A stretch of DNA of 8,778 nucleotides from an uncultured Eubacteriales bacterium. GTDB lineage: Bacteria > Bacillota > Clostridia > Monoglobales > Monoglobaceae. This document shows positions 1 to 6,535 of the stretch, one piece after another. The notes beneath the pieces are model-generated. The model had not been told where the DNA came from, made no database searches, and saw nothing but the letters and a program-made list of their open reading frames with translations. Made by a program: the position numbers and the translations under genes. The stretch's first letter is position 1; each line of letters begins with the position of its first letter. Location: the NCBI GenBank assembly GCA_958352815.1, contig CATWQA010000058.1, positions 1 to 8,778 on the forward strand, written 5' to 3'.

Positions 1-1
1 C

Positions 2-157
2 GACACGGCAAGCATTCCCGACTGGGCGCAGGAGCCTGTTCTTGTAGCGGTTCAGATGGGCTTGATAGCGGGAAATGAGGACGGCAGCTTTAGACCCATG
101 AACAACTTGACAAGGGCTGAAGCCGCAACAATTATAGAGAGAATTTTAAACCTGTAG
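2..157 (+). CDS. SLH-domain protein, C-terminal fragment (cut by window edge)
   Basis: The frame is open from the left edge and ends at TAG (155-157), followed at once by TAA, giving 51 visible residues. They form one S-layer-homology repeat: the start IPDWAQEPVLVAVQMGLIAG, then a GSFRP turn and a closing LTRAEAATIIERIL helix. SLH repeats bind secondary cell wall polymers and hold exported proteins at the Gram-positive surface. The SLH repeat lies at the C-terminus, unlike the next gene, where the repeats lie near the N-terminus. A hairpin starts 6 nt after the stop. The rest of the protein is outside the window, so its full role cannot be judged. Confidence 0.85.
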   Translation, partial: DTASIPDWAQEPVLVAVQMGLIAGNEDGSFRPMNNLTRAEAATIIERILNL

Positions 158-163
158 TAATTA

Positions 164-191
164 GGGGCTGCCGCACCGGACAGCCCCTTTT
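164..191 (+). terminator. Hairpin terminator after the SLH fragment; copy 1 of a palindromic repeat
   Basis: GGGGCTG (164-170) pairs with CAGCCCC (181-187). CCG (171-173) and CGG (177-179) can extend the stem, leaving A180 bulged. TTTT (188-191) follows. The T-run is short, so termination may be weak. The 24-base core differs by one base (C171 instead of T) from the palindrome at 1671-1694, so this is also a dispersed repeat. Confidence 0.6.
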
Positions 192-256
192 GCCGTGTAA
201 CAGCTAAAACTTTGTATATTTAAACTCGTCTATTATGATAAAAATTGCAAAACCCG

Positions 257-282
257 GGAACTTTTTGGAAAAATAATTCGTC
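257..282 (+). promoter_or_regulatory. Candidate ECF-sigma-type promoter for the SLH gene
   Basis: GGAAC (257-261), followed by a T-run, lies 17 nt upstream of CGTC (279-282). This is the -35 GGAAC / -10 CGTC pattern of many extracytoplasmic-function sigma promoters. A start near 289 would give a leader of about 53 nt. A weaker sigma-A reading overlaps it: TTGGAA (265-270), 15 nt, TACAAT (286-291). Another CGTC followed by TATT lies at 227-230, with TAAAAC (205-210) 16 nt upstream. No sigma or anti-sigma gene is in the window, so the assignment rests on pattern alone. Confidence 0.35.
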
Positions 283-342
283 AAATACAATATAAGGTGT
301 TTAACTTAACAAAACGTTATAAAAACAAAGGGGGAAAATATT

Positions 343-1536
343 TTGAAAAGAGTAATATCTATTATTACTGCGGTCTGTCTGTCGATTACTGCACTGTCGG
401 GTACAATATTCGCCGCCGAGTCTGACAAGACAGAGGTGGACTACATAGTCTCGGACTGGGCAGCTGCTGATGTAGACAGAGCCGCAAAGTTGGGTATCCC
501 GGGCAGCTTTCCGTCCGGCAGAGATTTAACTCAACCAATAACCCGCGAGATGTTCTGCGAGGCGGTCTTTAACCTTACATCACGGATAACCTATGACACA
601 CTCAGCTCCGATCCCGACCTGTGCAAATTCACCGACGTAGATAACGACAAGGTGACATTTCTCTGCGGCATGGGAATTATAAACGGAAAATCAGAGACGG
701 AATTTGCGCCTAATGACAGCCTCACCCGCGAGGAAGCCGCCACAATATCACTGCGAATGATTAATAAGGTAAAACCTATGCCTGCAACCACAATGTGGTT
801 TAATTTCACCGACTTAGAGGATATATCCGACTGGGCTATTGATGCTGTCCAGACTATATGCAACATGGGCTTTATGAACGGTGTAGGCGATAACAGGTTC
901 GCTCCTAAGGATACATACACCGAGGAACAGGCTCTGCTGGTTCTTATGAGGATATACGATGCCGCCAAGGCTATGGACGCAGCGAACGAAGAAAATGAAG
1001 AAACTCAGATATACAGCTTTGACACCCCGCTCGGAACCGTGACCCAGACATCAGAATACTGCAACAGCTGGATTAACTTCGGCGTCGAAACCGAGGCAAT
1101 AGTAACCATAATAAAGGATAGATTAAATTACAGCGAGTCTTATATAAACGTCCCGGTCAAGGTAATAACCAACCAGGATACAGCTATGATGATAAGCTTT
1201 GACGACTTCGCGAAGCTTTTCGGCGGAGAGTGGAAGCTAAAGGAAAACAAGTTTGAATTTACCTACGACCCATCAGTGACTATTGAACTGTCAGACGAAT
1301 ACACTCCGTTTACGTATGAAAAGCCTATGCCGTCCAAAAATGCTAAGCTCTCACCGGTAATATATTTCGCGGATATGGACACTGTAATCATAAACGGTGA
1401 GGAAACCGAGCTGCTGTCTATGAACGGCGGTAAAATCCGTCCCGGCAGTATATCCCTGTACAACGGCTCGCTTTACATTTCCGTTCAAATGGTTGCGTAT
1501 CTTATGGGCTGGGATTTGGCTTTTTTGACGCTGTAA
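343..1536 (+). CDS. Secreted SLH-domain protein with copper-amine-oxidase-N-like C-terminus (probably frameshifted)
   Basis: This 397-residue exported protein probably attaches to the cell wall. The start is TTG, supported by AAAGGGGG (327-334) 8 nt upstream. Residues 1-25 are a signal peptide: MKR, a hydrophobic core, then TIFAA with cleavage near 24/25. Three SLH repeats follow at about 34-84, 96-143 and 155-206; the second and third contain FTDV/FTDL starts and FAPNDSLTREEA or FAPKDTYTEEQA turns. After an acidic linker (211-223), residues 270-397 resemble the copper amine oxidase N-terminal-type repeat often paired with SLH domains (ISFDDFAKLFGGEWKL at 284-299; SLYISVQMVAYLMGWDL at 371-392 with an internal NG). 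No metal site or enzyme domain is visible, so binding or scaffolding is likelier than catalysis. The chain stops directly after MGWDLAFLTL, where a homologous strand should continue. Coding sequence resumes in another frame at 1535, so this is probably a truncated form of a protein about 30 residues longer. Confidence 0.85.
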   Translation: MKRVISIITAVCLSITALSGTIFAAESDKTEVDYIVSDWAAADVDRAAKLGIPGSFPSGRDLTQPITREMFCEAVFNLTSRITYDTLSSDPDLCKFTDVDNDKVTFLCGMGIINGKSETEFAPNDSLTREEAATISLRMINKVKPMPATTMWFNFTDLEDISDWAIDAVQTICNMGFMNGVGDNRFAPKDTYTEEQALLVLMRIYDAAKAMDAANEENEETQIYSFDTPLGTVTQTSEYCNSWINFGVETEAIVTIIKDRLNYSESYINVPVKVITNQDTAMMISFDDFAKLFGGEWKLKENKFEFTYDPSVTIELSDEYTPFTYEKPMPSKNAKLSPVIYFADMDTVIINGEETELLSMNGGKIRPGSISLYNGSLYISVQMVAYLMGWDLAFLTL

Positions 1537-1633
1537 TTTAACCGTGGATTTTCTCCGTTTCCTCTCGGAAAATTTAGGTTATACTGTGGATCGTGACGAA
1601 ACTATAAATACGGCAATTGTTACAACAAAATAA
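1535..1633 (+). pseudogene. Out-of-frame C-terminal remnant of the SLH gene
   Basis: In the frame one base ahead of the main gene, 32 codons are open up to TAA (1631-1633). They include FLRFLSENLGYTVDRDET followed by INTAIVTTK, which fits the ending of a copper-amine-oxidase-N-like repeat (a helix, then GYTVDxDxxxNTxxV). The remnant stop lies 2 nt before the terminator hairpin at 1636, where a gene end is expected. The frame is closed upstream by TGA at 1526-1528, so the change must lie in about 1529-1536. Removing one base there, or adding one base in the T6 run (1521-1526) and another near 1534, joins the frames. A sequencing error, a true mutation or recoding cannot be told apart from one sequence. 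Confidence 0.65.
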
Positions 1634-1635
1634 AT

Positions 1636-1666
1636 GGGAGTTGCACATGTGTAACTCCCTTAATTT
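1636..1666. terminator. Bidirectional terminator between the SLH gene and ftsK
   Basis: GGGAGTT (1636-1642) pairs with AACTCCC (1653-1659). The intervening GCACATGTGT also pairs, with one G-T wobble, giving an almost continuous self-complementary stem. On the plus strand TTAATTT follows. On the minus strand the stem is followed by ATTTATTTTGTTG, a good U-rich tract. It therefore suits the convergent SLH and ftsK transcripts. Confidence 0.75.
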
Positions 1667-1670
1667 CGTA

Positions 1671-1694
1671 GGGGCTGTCGCACCGGACAGCCCC
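1671..1694. repeat. GC-rich palindromic repeat, copy 2
   Basis: GGGGCTGTC (1671-1679) and GACAGCCCC (1686-1694) form a perfect 9-bp stem around GCACCG. Copy 1 at 164-187 differs by one base. This copy begins 5 nt beyond the ftsK stop and lacks a T-run on either side, so it looks more like a dispersed intergenic palindrome (REP-like) than a terminator. It could still protect the 3' end of ftsK mRNA. Confidence 0.7.
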
Positions 1695-1699
1695 TATTG

Positions 1700-4588
1700 T
1701 TATTCGCTTGCTCTGTTATACTTCATCTCGTTAAGCTCCTGACGGGTTATAAGCACCTGTCTGGGCTTTGTTCCCTCATAGGGACCGATTATTTTCAGTT
1801 CTTCCATCTGGTCAATGAGCTTTGCCGCTCTTTGGTAGCCCATCTTAAACTTCCGCTGGAACATGGCAACAGACGCTTGACCGTTTTCAAGAACCAGCTC
1901 TGCCGCTTCGATGAACATATCGTCAACCTTGCAGTTGTTGCCTCCGCCGCTGTGAACAGTTTGAGGACTGTTCGCCGCCTCAATGTCTGCGGCAACGCGC
2001 TCATGCTCTTTCTCGATATGCTCAATAACCTCCTCGTCATATTCTGCCTCGTATTGTCCCTTGATAAAGTCAACCAGAGTTTCAATCTCCCTGTCGGAAA
2101 CAAAATTGCCCTGAACTCTCAAGGGTTTAAGAGCGCCCCGGGGAGAGTACAGCATATCGCCCTTGCCCAGCAGCTTTTCTGCGCCTGCGGAGTCGATAAT
2201 CGTTCGGCTGTCCACCTGCTGGGACACGGCAAAGGCTATTCTTGAGGGAATATTCGCCTTGATAACGCCTGTAATAACGTTTACGGAGGGTCTCTGGGTG
2301 GCGATAACCAGGTACATTCCCGCCGCTCTTGCCAGGGCGGCAAGCCTGTTAATCGCGTCCTCAACCTCGCTTTTGGCAACATTCATCAGGTCGGCAAGCT
2401 CGTCTATAATAATAACTATTTCGGGCAGCTTTGCGTCAGGCTCTCCCTTCTCGTCCATAAGCTTGTTGTATCCGTCAAGGTTTCTGACCTTGTTGTCTTT
2501 AAGCAGGTTGTACCTGTTCTGCATTTCCACCACTGCCCAGTTCAGAGCTCCTGCGGCGTGCTTCGGGTCGGTGACAACGGGAATAAGCAGATGGGGTATT
2601 CCGTTGTACACTCCCAGCTCAACCATTTTGGGATCAATCATTATCATTTTGACCTCGTTAGGCTTGGACTTGTAGAGTATGCTGGTTATAAGCGAGTTGA
2701 TACAGACTGATTTACCCGAGCCCGTGGCTCCCGCAATAAGTATGTGTGGGAAGTCCGCTATGTCCGCTATAACGCAGTTGCCGCTGATGTCCTTGCCGAG
2801 GGCAACTGTGGTTTTAGACTTCTTGTTTCTGAACTCCGCCGTGTCCAGAACCTCTCTGATGGGCACTGCCTGAGGGGAGGAGTTGGGGATTTCGATACCT
2901 ATGGCGGACTTGCCCGGGATAGGCGCCTCGATGCGCACTCCGGGAGCCGCAAGGCTCAGGGCAATGTCGTCCGACAGTCCTGTTATTTTTGAAACCTTTA
3001 CGCCGAAGCCGGGCTGCAGCTCAAACCGCGTAACCGACGGGCCTTGGGTTATGTTGATAATCTTTGCCTCAACCTTAAAGCTGTTCAGAGTGTCCAGAAG
3101 CCTGTTTGCCTTTTCTTCAAGCTCCTGCTTGATCTCCGCCTTGGTTTTCTTTTTCGCCGCAGGCATTGCCAGCAGGTCAACCGAGGGCATTTGATACCGC
3201 ACTATGGGCGGAATATTTTTCTGTTCCTCTATTTCGGCGGCGATTTTTTCCTCCGGAGTGTATTCCTGCTCCACCAGCATTTTTCTGCCCTTTGTTACCG
3301 CCTCGTCAAGGGGAACTCCGCTGTCCAGTGCCTTTTTGGTCATGGGGTCCAGCTTGTCCTCCATTTTTGCTTGGCTGGGGGGCTCAAAGTCATCCGTGTC
3401 GTCGCTCTCCGGGATTGTTCCGTCCTCATTGGGGATTTGGGTGAGAGCTCCCGTCTTGCTTGTGTCCAAAAATTCAGGCGGAGAAATTTCATCAAACTCG
3501 GAATGCTCCTCGGAAAGAGTTCCCGCATATATATTGTCTGCGTCAAAGGGCAGGTCGTCAATGCTGAACCTGTCCTTTTTGTTGTCAGTCTCTAAGGACT
3601 CTTTAAGCGCCTGACTGAGTTCCTCGTCCTCCTCAAAAACAAACCGCTGGGGCTTGGTCTCGGTTTCGGAAATAATCGTTCTTTTCCGCTTTGGCTTCGT
3701 CTCTTCTATTGGGATATCGATAGGCTTATATTCCGTGTGAGGGGGAAGAATTTCTTCTTGATTATGTTTTGCCCTTTCCGCCTTCCTTGCCTTTTTCTCT
3801 GCCGAGCGGGCAGCTATTCTCTTAAACAGAGACGGCTTTTTTGCCTTGGGGGCGGGAATTTCCTCCCTCTCGCCGGTAGAGGAAGCTATGTCGTCAATTT
3901 CAACCTCCCTTTCCATTCTGTCCTTAATGCTGTTTTGGCTCGCCTTGAAGAAGTTGACGATTTTGACGAACAACGCCTCTATTGATATTCCCGTGAGAAT
4001 AATAAGCAGCACGAGAGTTGCGGTAGAAGTGCATATCCAAGCTCCGATATATCCGATGAGAAAAACAAGGCACTTGCATATAAGTCCGCCGATAATTCCG
4101 CCGCCCAGCCCGTTAATTCCGTTGTCATAGAGATTTCTTATGTTGGCGAAAAAGCCTCCATCAACAAAGGAGGTGTCCTTTAAAGCCAGGGCGTAAAGCA
4201 TACCGGAGCATATCATAAGCCCGATAATAATCCACCACTTGTACAGTGAGTTCTCGCTCTTTTTCTCCCTGAAGCAGTTAATCCCCGCCAGCAGAAAGAA
4301 TACAAAAAACACCGAGGAGGCAGCGCCGAACAAACCGTAGCATACGTTTCTGACGAACTCGCCCACTATTCCCATGGCGGAGATGTAAAACGTGCACGCC
4401 AAAAGCAGCCCGAGAGCAATCAGCAAAATTCCCTGAACCTCGTCGGACAGCAGCTTTGTTCGTGTCTGCTTGGGAGCAGCCTTGGCTACGGTCTTTGCCG
4501 ACGTAGACCTGCTTCTTGTGGTTTTGGAAGCAGTCTTTGTCTTTGTGCCGTTTTTAGGTTTGGTTGATTTGGTTTTAGATGCTGCCAT
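1700..4588 (-). CDS. ftsK: DNA translocase FtsK/SpoIIIE
   Basis: This 962-residue membrane-anchored ATPase pumps double-stranded DNA through the closing septum at division or sporulation. Residues 1-45 form a Lys/Thr/Ser-rich basic tail. Hydrophobic segments at about 52-73, 84-104, 118-136, 161-183 and 188-206 make the membrane domain; the family norm is four, and the last two may be one region. A charged, acidic linker runs to about 460. The alpha domain follows (about 462-570, including GPSVTRFELQPG), then the RecA-like motor: Walker A GATGSGKS (620-627), Walker B IVIIIDELADL (724-734) and ATQRPSVNVITG (763-774). The C-terminal gamma winged helix (889-950, QRKFKMGYQRAAKLIDQME) reads DNA orientation. 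The start is ATG with AAAGGGG 7 nt upstream. At 962 residues it exceeds Bacillus SpoIIIE (about 790), mainly through the linker. FtsK and SpoIIIE cannot be separated by sequence alone. It has its own promoter but could also receive read-through from trmD. Confidence 0.97.
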   Translation of the reverse strand: MAASKTKSTKPKNGTKTKTASKTTRSRSTSAKTVAKAAPKQTRTKLLSDEVQGILLIALGLLLACTFYISAMGIVGEFVRNVCYGLFGAASSVFFVFFLLAGINCFREKKSENSLYKWWIIIGLMICSGMLYALALKDTSFVDGGFFANIRNLYDNGINGLGGGIIGGLICKCLVFLIGYIGAWICTSTATLVLLIILTGISIEALFVKIVNFFKASQNSIKDRMEREVEIDDIASSTGEREEIPAPKAKKPSLFKRIAARSAEKKARKAERAKHNQEEILPPHTEYKPIDIPIEETKPKRKRTIISETETKPQRFVFEEDEELSQALKESLETDNKKDRFSIDDLPFDADNIYAGTLSEEHSEFDEISPPEFLDTSKTGALTQIPNEDGTIPESDDTDDFEPPSQAKMEDKLDPMTKKALDSGVPLDEAVTKGRKMLVEQEYTPEEKIAAEIEEQKNIPPIVRYQMPSVDLLAMPAAKKKTKAEIKQELEEKANRLLDTLNSFKVEAKIINITQGPSVTRFELQPGFGVKVSKITGLSDDIALSLAAPGVRIEAPIPGKSAIGIEIPNSSPQAVPIREVLDTAEFRNKKSKTTVALGKDISGNCVIADIADFPHILIAGATGSGKSVCINSLITSILYKSKPNEVKMIMIDPKMVELGVYNGIPHLLIPVVTDPKHAAGALNWAVVEMQNRYNLLKDNKVRNLDGYNKLMDEKGEPDAKLPEIVIIIDELADLMNVAKSEVEDAINRLAALARAAGMYLVIATQRPSVNVITGVIKANIPSRIAFAVSQQVDSRTIIDSAGAEKLLGKGDMLYSPRGALKPLRVQGNFVSDREIETLVDFIKGQYEAEYDEEVIEHIEKEHERVAADIEAANSPQTVHSGGGNNCKVDDMFIEAAELVLENGQASVAMFQRKFKMGYQRAAKLIDQMEELKIIGPYEGTKPRQVLITRQELNEMKYNRASE

Positions 4589-4627
4589 TTGTTTTCCCCT
4601 TTAAATCAAAATCATATCTCATTTTAG

Positions 4628-4655
4628 ATTATACCACAAAATCCCTGCCTTGAAT
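4628..4655 (-). promoter_or_regulatory. Sigma-A promoter of ftsK (extended -10)
   Basis: On the minus strand a perfect TATAAT (+ strand 4628-4633) is preceded by TGG (4634-4636), an extended -10 of the TGn type. The -35 is weak: ATTCAA (4650-4655) at 16 nt is the nearest match, which fits an extended -10 promoter. The leader to the ftsK ATG would be about 33 nt. No convincing hairpin lies between the trmD stop and this promoter, so read-through from trmD is possible. Confidence 0.65.
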
Positions 4656-4690
4656 GTTACGGTTTCGTTTCAATAACAAAAAGCAATTCG

Positions 4691-5428
4691 TCATTTTTCT
4701 TCTTTCAGCTCTTTCACCATAAGCCGCTCATCTTCGGTGAGCTTGGCGCGGCTGAGCATACCGGGACGCTTGTAAAAGGTGTTCTTGATTGACATTTCCC
4801 GCTTCCACACCTCAATATTCTTGTGGTGCCCGCTGAGCAGAATTTCGGGCACAGCCTTGCCGTGCCATACCTCCGGTCTTGTGTACTGGGGAAATTCCAG
4901 CAGCCCGCTGAAGTGGGACTCCTCCGAAAATGCTTCCTCCGACTTGAGAACTCCCGGCAGAAGCCGCGCTGTTGCGTCCACGACAGCCATGGCGGCAATC
5001 TCTCCGCCGGTGAGCACAAAGTCCCCCGCAGACAGTTCTGCGTCCACGATCTCATCAAGCACCCGCTGGTCAACCCCCTCATAGTGCCCGCAGAGAATAA
5101 CTATGTGGCTGTACTTTTTCGCAAGTCTCTTAGCGGTTCCCTGACGAAAGGTTTTGCCCTGGGGCGACATATATATGGTGTAGGGCTTATAGTCAAGGTT
5201 TTGGGTCAGGCTCTCATATGCCTTGAATATGGGCTCCGCCTGCATAACCATGCCCTGACCGCCGCCGTATGGGTAGTCGTCCACACGGCGGTGCTTGTTA
5301 AAGGCAAAGTCACGTATCTGAATATAGTTGAGCTCAAGCAAGCCCTTTTCCTTGGCTCTGCCGATTATGCTCTTGTCCAGCACCGCCTCAAACATTTCGG
5401 GAAACAGAGTGAGTATATCAAATCGCAT
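4691..5428 (-). CDS. trmD: tRNA (guanine-37-N1)-methyltransferase TrmD
   Basis: TrmD moves a methyl group from S-adenosylmethionine to N1 of G37, next to the anticodon of tRNAs that read CUN, CCN and CGG, and so limits +1 frameshifting. The 245 residues match the family length. The trefoil-knot SPOUT core is visible: GGGQGMVMQAEPIF (55-68), MSPQGKTFRQGTA (87-99), CGHYEGVDQR (113-122) and GDFVLTGGE (135-143). GLLEFPQYTRPEVWHG (175-190) and LLSGHHKNIEVW (197-208) follow. Near the proposed catalytic Asp of proteobacterial TrmD (in EDSF) this protein reads EESHF, with Glu at the aligned place; I believe such variants occur in clostridia, but this is from memory. The ATG overlaps the rimM stop by one base (TGATG), which points to translational coupling. 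Confidence 0.97.
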   Translation of the reverse strand: MRFDILTLFPEMFEAVLDKSIIGRAKEKGLLELNYIQIRDFAFNKHRRVDDYPYGGGQGMVMQAEPIFKAYESLTQNLDYKPYTIYMSPQGKTFRQGTAKRLAKKYSHIVILCGHYEGVDQRVLDEIVDAELSAGDFVLTGGEIAAMAVVDATARLLPGVLKSEEAFSEESHFSGLLEFPQYTRPEVWHGKAVPEILLSGHHKNIEVWKREMSIKNTFYKRPGMLSRAKLTEDERLMVKELKEEK

Positions 5429-5928
5429 CAGTCAATTAGTCCTTTCATAAGCTCAACCTTAATGTAGCCATCATCGATATTGGTCTCTTTAACCACGCTG
5501 TCAATAACCGGGATAAGGATTTGTTTCTTGTTAAAGGTCTCCCGCAGAACATAAACATCGTTGCTGCCGGTTTTTATAACCTCGTCCACTATCCCCAAAA
5601 CTCTGCCCTCGCCGTCCTTCACGGGCAGCCCGATTATGTCCGCCACAAAGTACCTGCCCTCGGGCAGCTCTAAATCCTCACGGCGGATATAGACAATTTT
5701 GTTTTTAAGGGGCTCTGCCAGATTTATGTTGTCTATCCCCTCAAGGAGCACAATCTGGCAGGTCCTGTGGAAACGGTTGCGGAGAATGGGGAACTCCTTG
5801 CCGTCTATAATGAGGCAGTCAAGCTCGTCAAATATTTCCGGCTCATCGCACCAGGGCTGGATTTTAACTTCCCCTCTGATACCGTGAGTGTTCACAATCT
5901 TTCCGATTTCAAGCAAATTATTTTCCAT
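5428..5928 (-). CDS. rimM: 16S rRNA processing factor RimM
   Basis: RimM helps mature the 30S subunit head; in the family it binds ribosomal protein S19 and assists 16S rRNA processing. The protein has 166 residues. The N-terminal barrel carries GKIVNTHGIRGEVKI (9-23). The C-terminal PRC barrel begins near EGRYFVADIIGLPV (90-103), continues through TGSNDVYVL (120-128) and ILIPVIDSVV (137-146) and ends GLID. I chose ATG at 5928 because AGGAAAG (5936-5942) lies 7 nt upstream. An in-frame ATG at 5949 would add 7 residues, but it has no ribosome binding site and would sit within about 10 nt of the predicted transcript start. It is the first gene of the minus-strand unit, ahead of trmD. Confidence 0.95.
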   Translation of the reverse strand: MENNLLEIGKIVNTHGIRGEVKIQPWCDEPEIFDELDCLIIDGKEFPILRNRFHRTCQIVLLEGIDNINLAEPLKNKIVYIRREDLELPEGRYFVADIIGLPVKDGEGRVLGIVDEVIKTGSNDVYVLRETFNKKQILIPVIDSVVKETNIDDGYIKVELMKGLID

Positions 5929-5935
5929 AAAATAT

Positions 5936-5942
5936 CTTTCCT
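5936..5942 (-). promoter_or_regulatory. Ribosome binding site deciding the rimM start
   Basis: AGGAAAG on the minus strand lies 7 nt before the ATG at 5928. It falls inside the reading frame of the longer alternative start at 5949, so it only makes sense if translation begins at 5928. Confidence 0.7.
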
Positions 5943-5964
5943 GTTCCATAGTATATTTGATGTT

Positions 5965-5994
5965 ATTCTAACACGCAAGCCGCCTGCATGTCAA
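5965..5994 (-). promoter_or_regulatory. Sigma-A promoter of rimM-trmD
   Basis: On the minus strand a perfect TTGACA (+ strand 5989-5994) is followed after 18 nt by TAGAAT (5965-5970). The -10 carries an upstream TGT (TGn extension). Transcription would start near 5958, about 30 nt before the chosen rimM ATG. Its -35 lies 51 bp from the -35 of the divergent ylxM promoter. Confidence 0.75.
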
Positions 5995-6045
5995 GTGCGG
6001 CGGGGTACCGCAAACAAATTGTTAAAAATTTTTTCGGAAAAATCC

Positions 6046-6074
6046 TTGACAAATAAACTTAAATGTTGTACAAT
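6046..6074 (+). promoter_or_regulatory. Sigma-A promoter of ylxM-ffh-rpsP-khpA
   Basis: A perfect TTGACA (6046-6051), a 17-nt spacer and TACAAT (6069-6074), one base from consensus, form a strong housekeeping promoter. An A/T-rich stretch (about 6017-6045) upstream could act as an UP element. Transcription should start near 6081, giving a leader of about 55 nt. No comparable promoter is seen inside the four-gene unit. Confidence 0.85.
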
Positions 6075-6083
6075 ATCAAAGTT

Positions 6084-6103
6084 GTAAAGCTAAAACGCTT
6101 TAC
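6084..6103 (+). promoter_or_regulatory. Hairpin at the 5' end of the ylxM-ffh leader
   Basis: GTAAAGC (6084-6090) and GCTTTAC (6097-6103) form a perfect 7-bp stem with a TAAAAC loop. It begins only a few bases after the predicted transcript start. No T-run follows, so it is not a terminator. A 5'-end stem like this can shield mRNA from 5'-dependent decay, or it could be an operator. Neither role is shown by the sequence. Confidence 0.45.
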
Positions 6104-6135
6104 TAAGCTTGGCTGAATGAGGTCTGAGGTGTAAT

Positions 6136-6507
6136 ATGGAAAAGAATGTTGAGATTTCCCTGTTGTTTGATTTTTACAGAAATATGCTGACCGACAGACA
6201 GGCGGAGAGCATAGACCTATATTATAATGAAGATTTATCCCTGTCGGAGATTGGAGAGCATATGGGCATTACCCGCCAGGGCGTCAGAGATAACATTAAG
6301 CGCGGTGAGCACACTCTTATGGAGTCAGAGGCGCGTCTGGGTCTGGCGGCAAGGTTTCTCAGCATAAAGTCTGACCTTAATCGGATTGACGATATAATCA
6401 GGGAGATTGAAAACTCCCCCGATATAAGATTGTTGTCCGACAGCACCAAGCATAAGATAAATGACATATTAATGATTATACAAGAGATAAACGGTATAGA
6501 CGGATAA
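6136..6507 (+). CDS. ylxM: YlxM/p13-like HTH protein (UPF0122), SRP-associated
   Basis: This 123-residue cytosolic protein is of the YlxM family. Residues 19-62 form a sigma-70 region 4-like helix-turn-helix: LTDRQAESIDLYYNEDLSLS, then EIGEHMGITRQGVRDNIKRGE. A helical tail follows (about 70-123). Family members sit beside ffh in Firmicutes, and streptococcal work links YlxM to SRP assembly or GTPase control. The HTH could also bind DNA, including its own control region, but that is inference. The start is ATG with GAGG 6 nt upstream (6126-6129). ylxM is the first gene of the unit, and ffh begins 28 nt after its stop. The ftsY gene, often found just upstream in related genomes, is absent here. 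Confidence 0.9.
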   Translation: MEKNVEISLLFDFYRNMLTDRQAESIDLYYNEDLSLSEIGEHMGITRQGVRDNIKRGEHTLMESEARLGLAARFLSIKSDLNRIDDIIREIENSPDIRLLSDSTKHKINDILMIIQEINGIDG

Positions 6508-6524
6508 GAGAACCTACAGAAATT

Positions 6525-6530
6525 GAGGTG
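6525..6530 (+). promoter_or_regulatory. Ribosome binding site deciding the ffh start
   Basis: GAGGTG lies 5 nt before the ATG at 6536. Its last G is the first base of an in-frame GTG (6530) that would add two residues. A start at that GTG would place it inside its own binding site, so ATG 6536 is preferred. ylxM has a nearly identical arrangement. Confidence 0.75.
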
Positions 6531-6535
6531 TGGAT

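Noticed and set aside
1697..2245. Long open frames on the plus strand across ftsK (for example 1697-2245 and 3044-3595)
   Set aside because: They lie antisense to a clear, full-length FtsK, have no ribosome binding sites and no recognisable domains, and are shadows of its codon use.
2445..2452. GAGAAGGG on the minus strand, identical to the Bacillus SpoIIIE recognition octamer, inside ftsK itself
   Set aside because: A single octamer is expected about 0.27 times by chance in a window of this size on both strands, and it is explained by the codons for Glu-Lys-Gly. Only genome-wide skew could make it meaningful.
4823..5467. A 214-codon plus-strand frame opposite trmD
   Set aside because: trmD has all family motifs on the other strand; this frame has no domain and no ribosome binding site.
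5929..5949. N-terminal extension of RimM from ATG 5949
   Set aside because: There is no ribosome binding site before it, it would lie within about 10 nt of the predicted transcript start, and it contains the binding site for the ATG at 5928.
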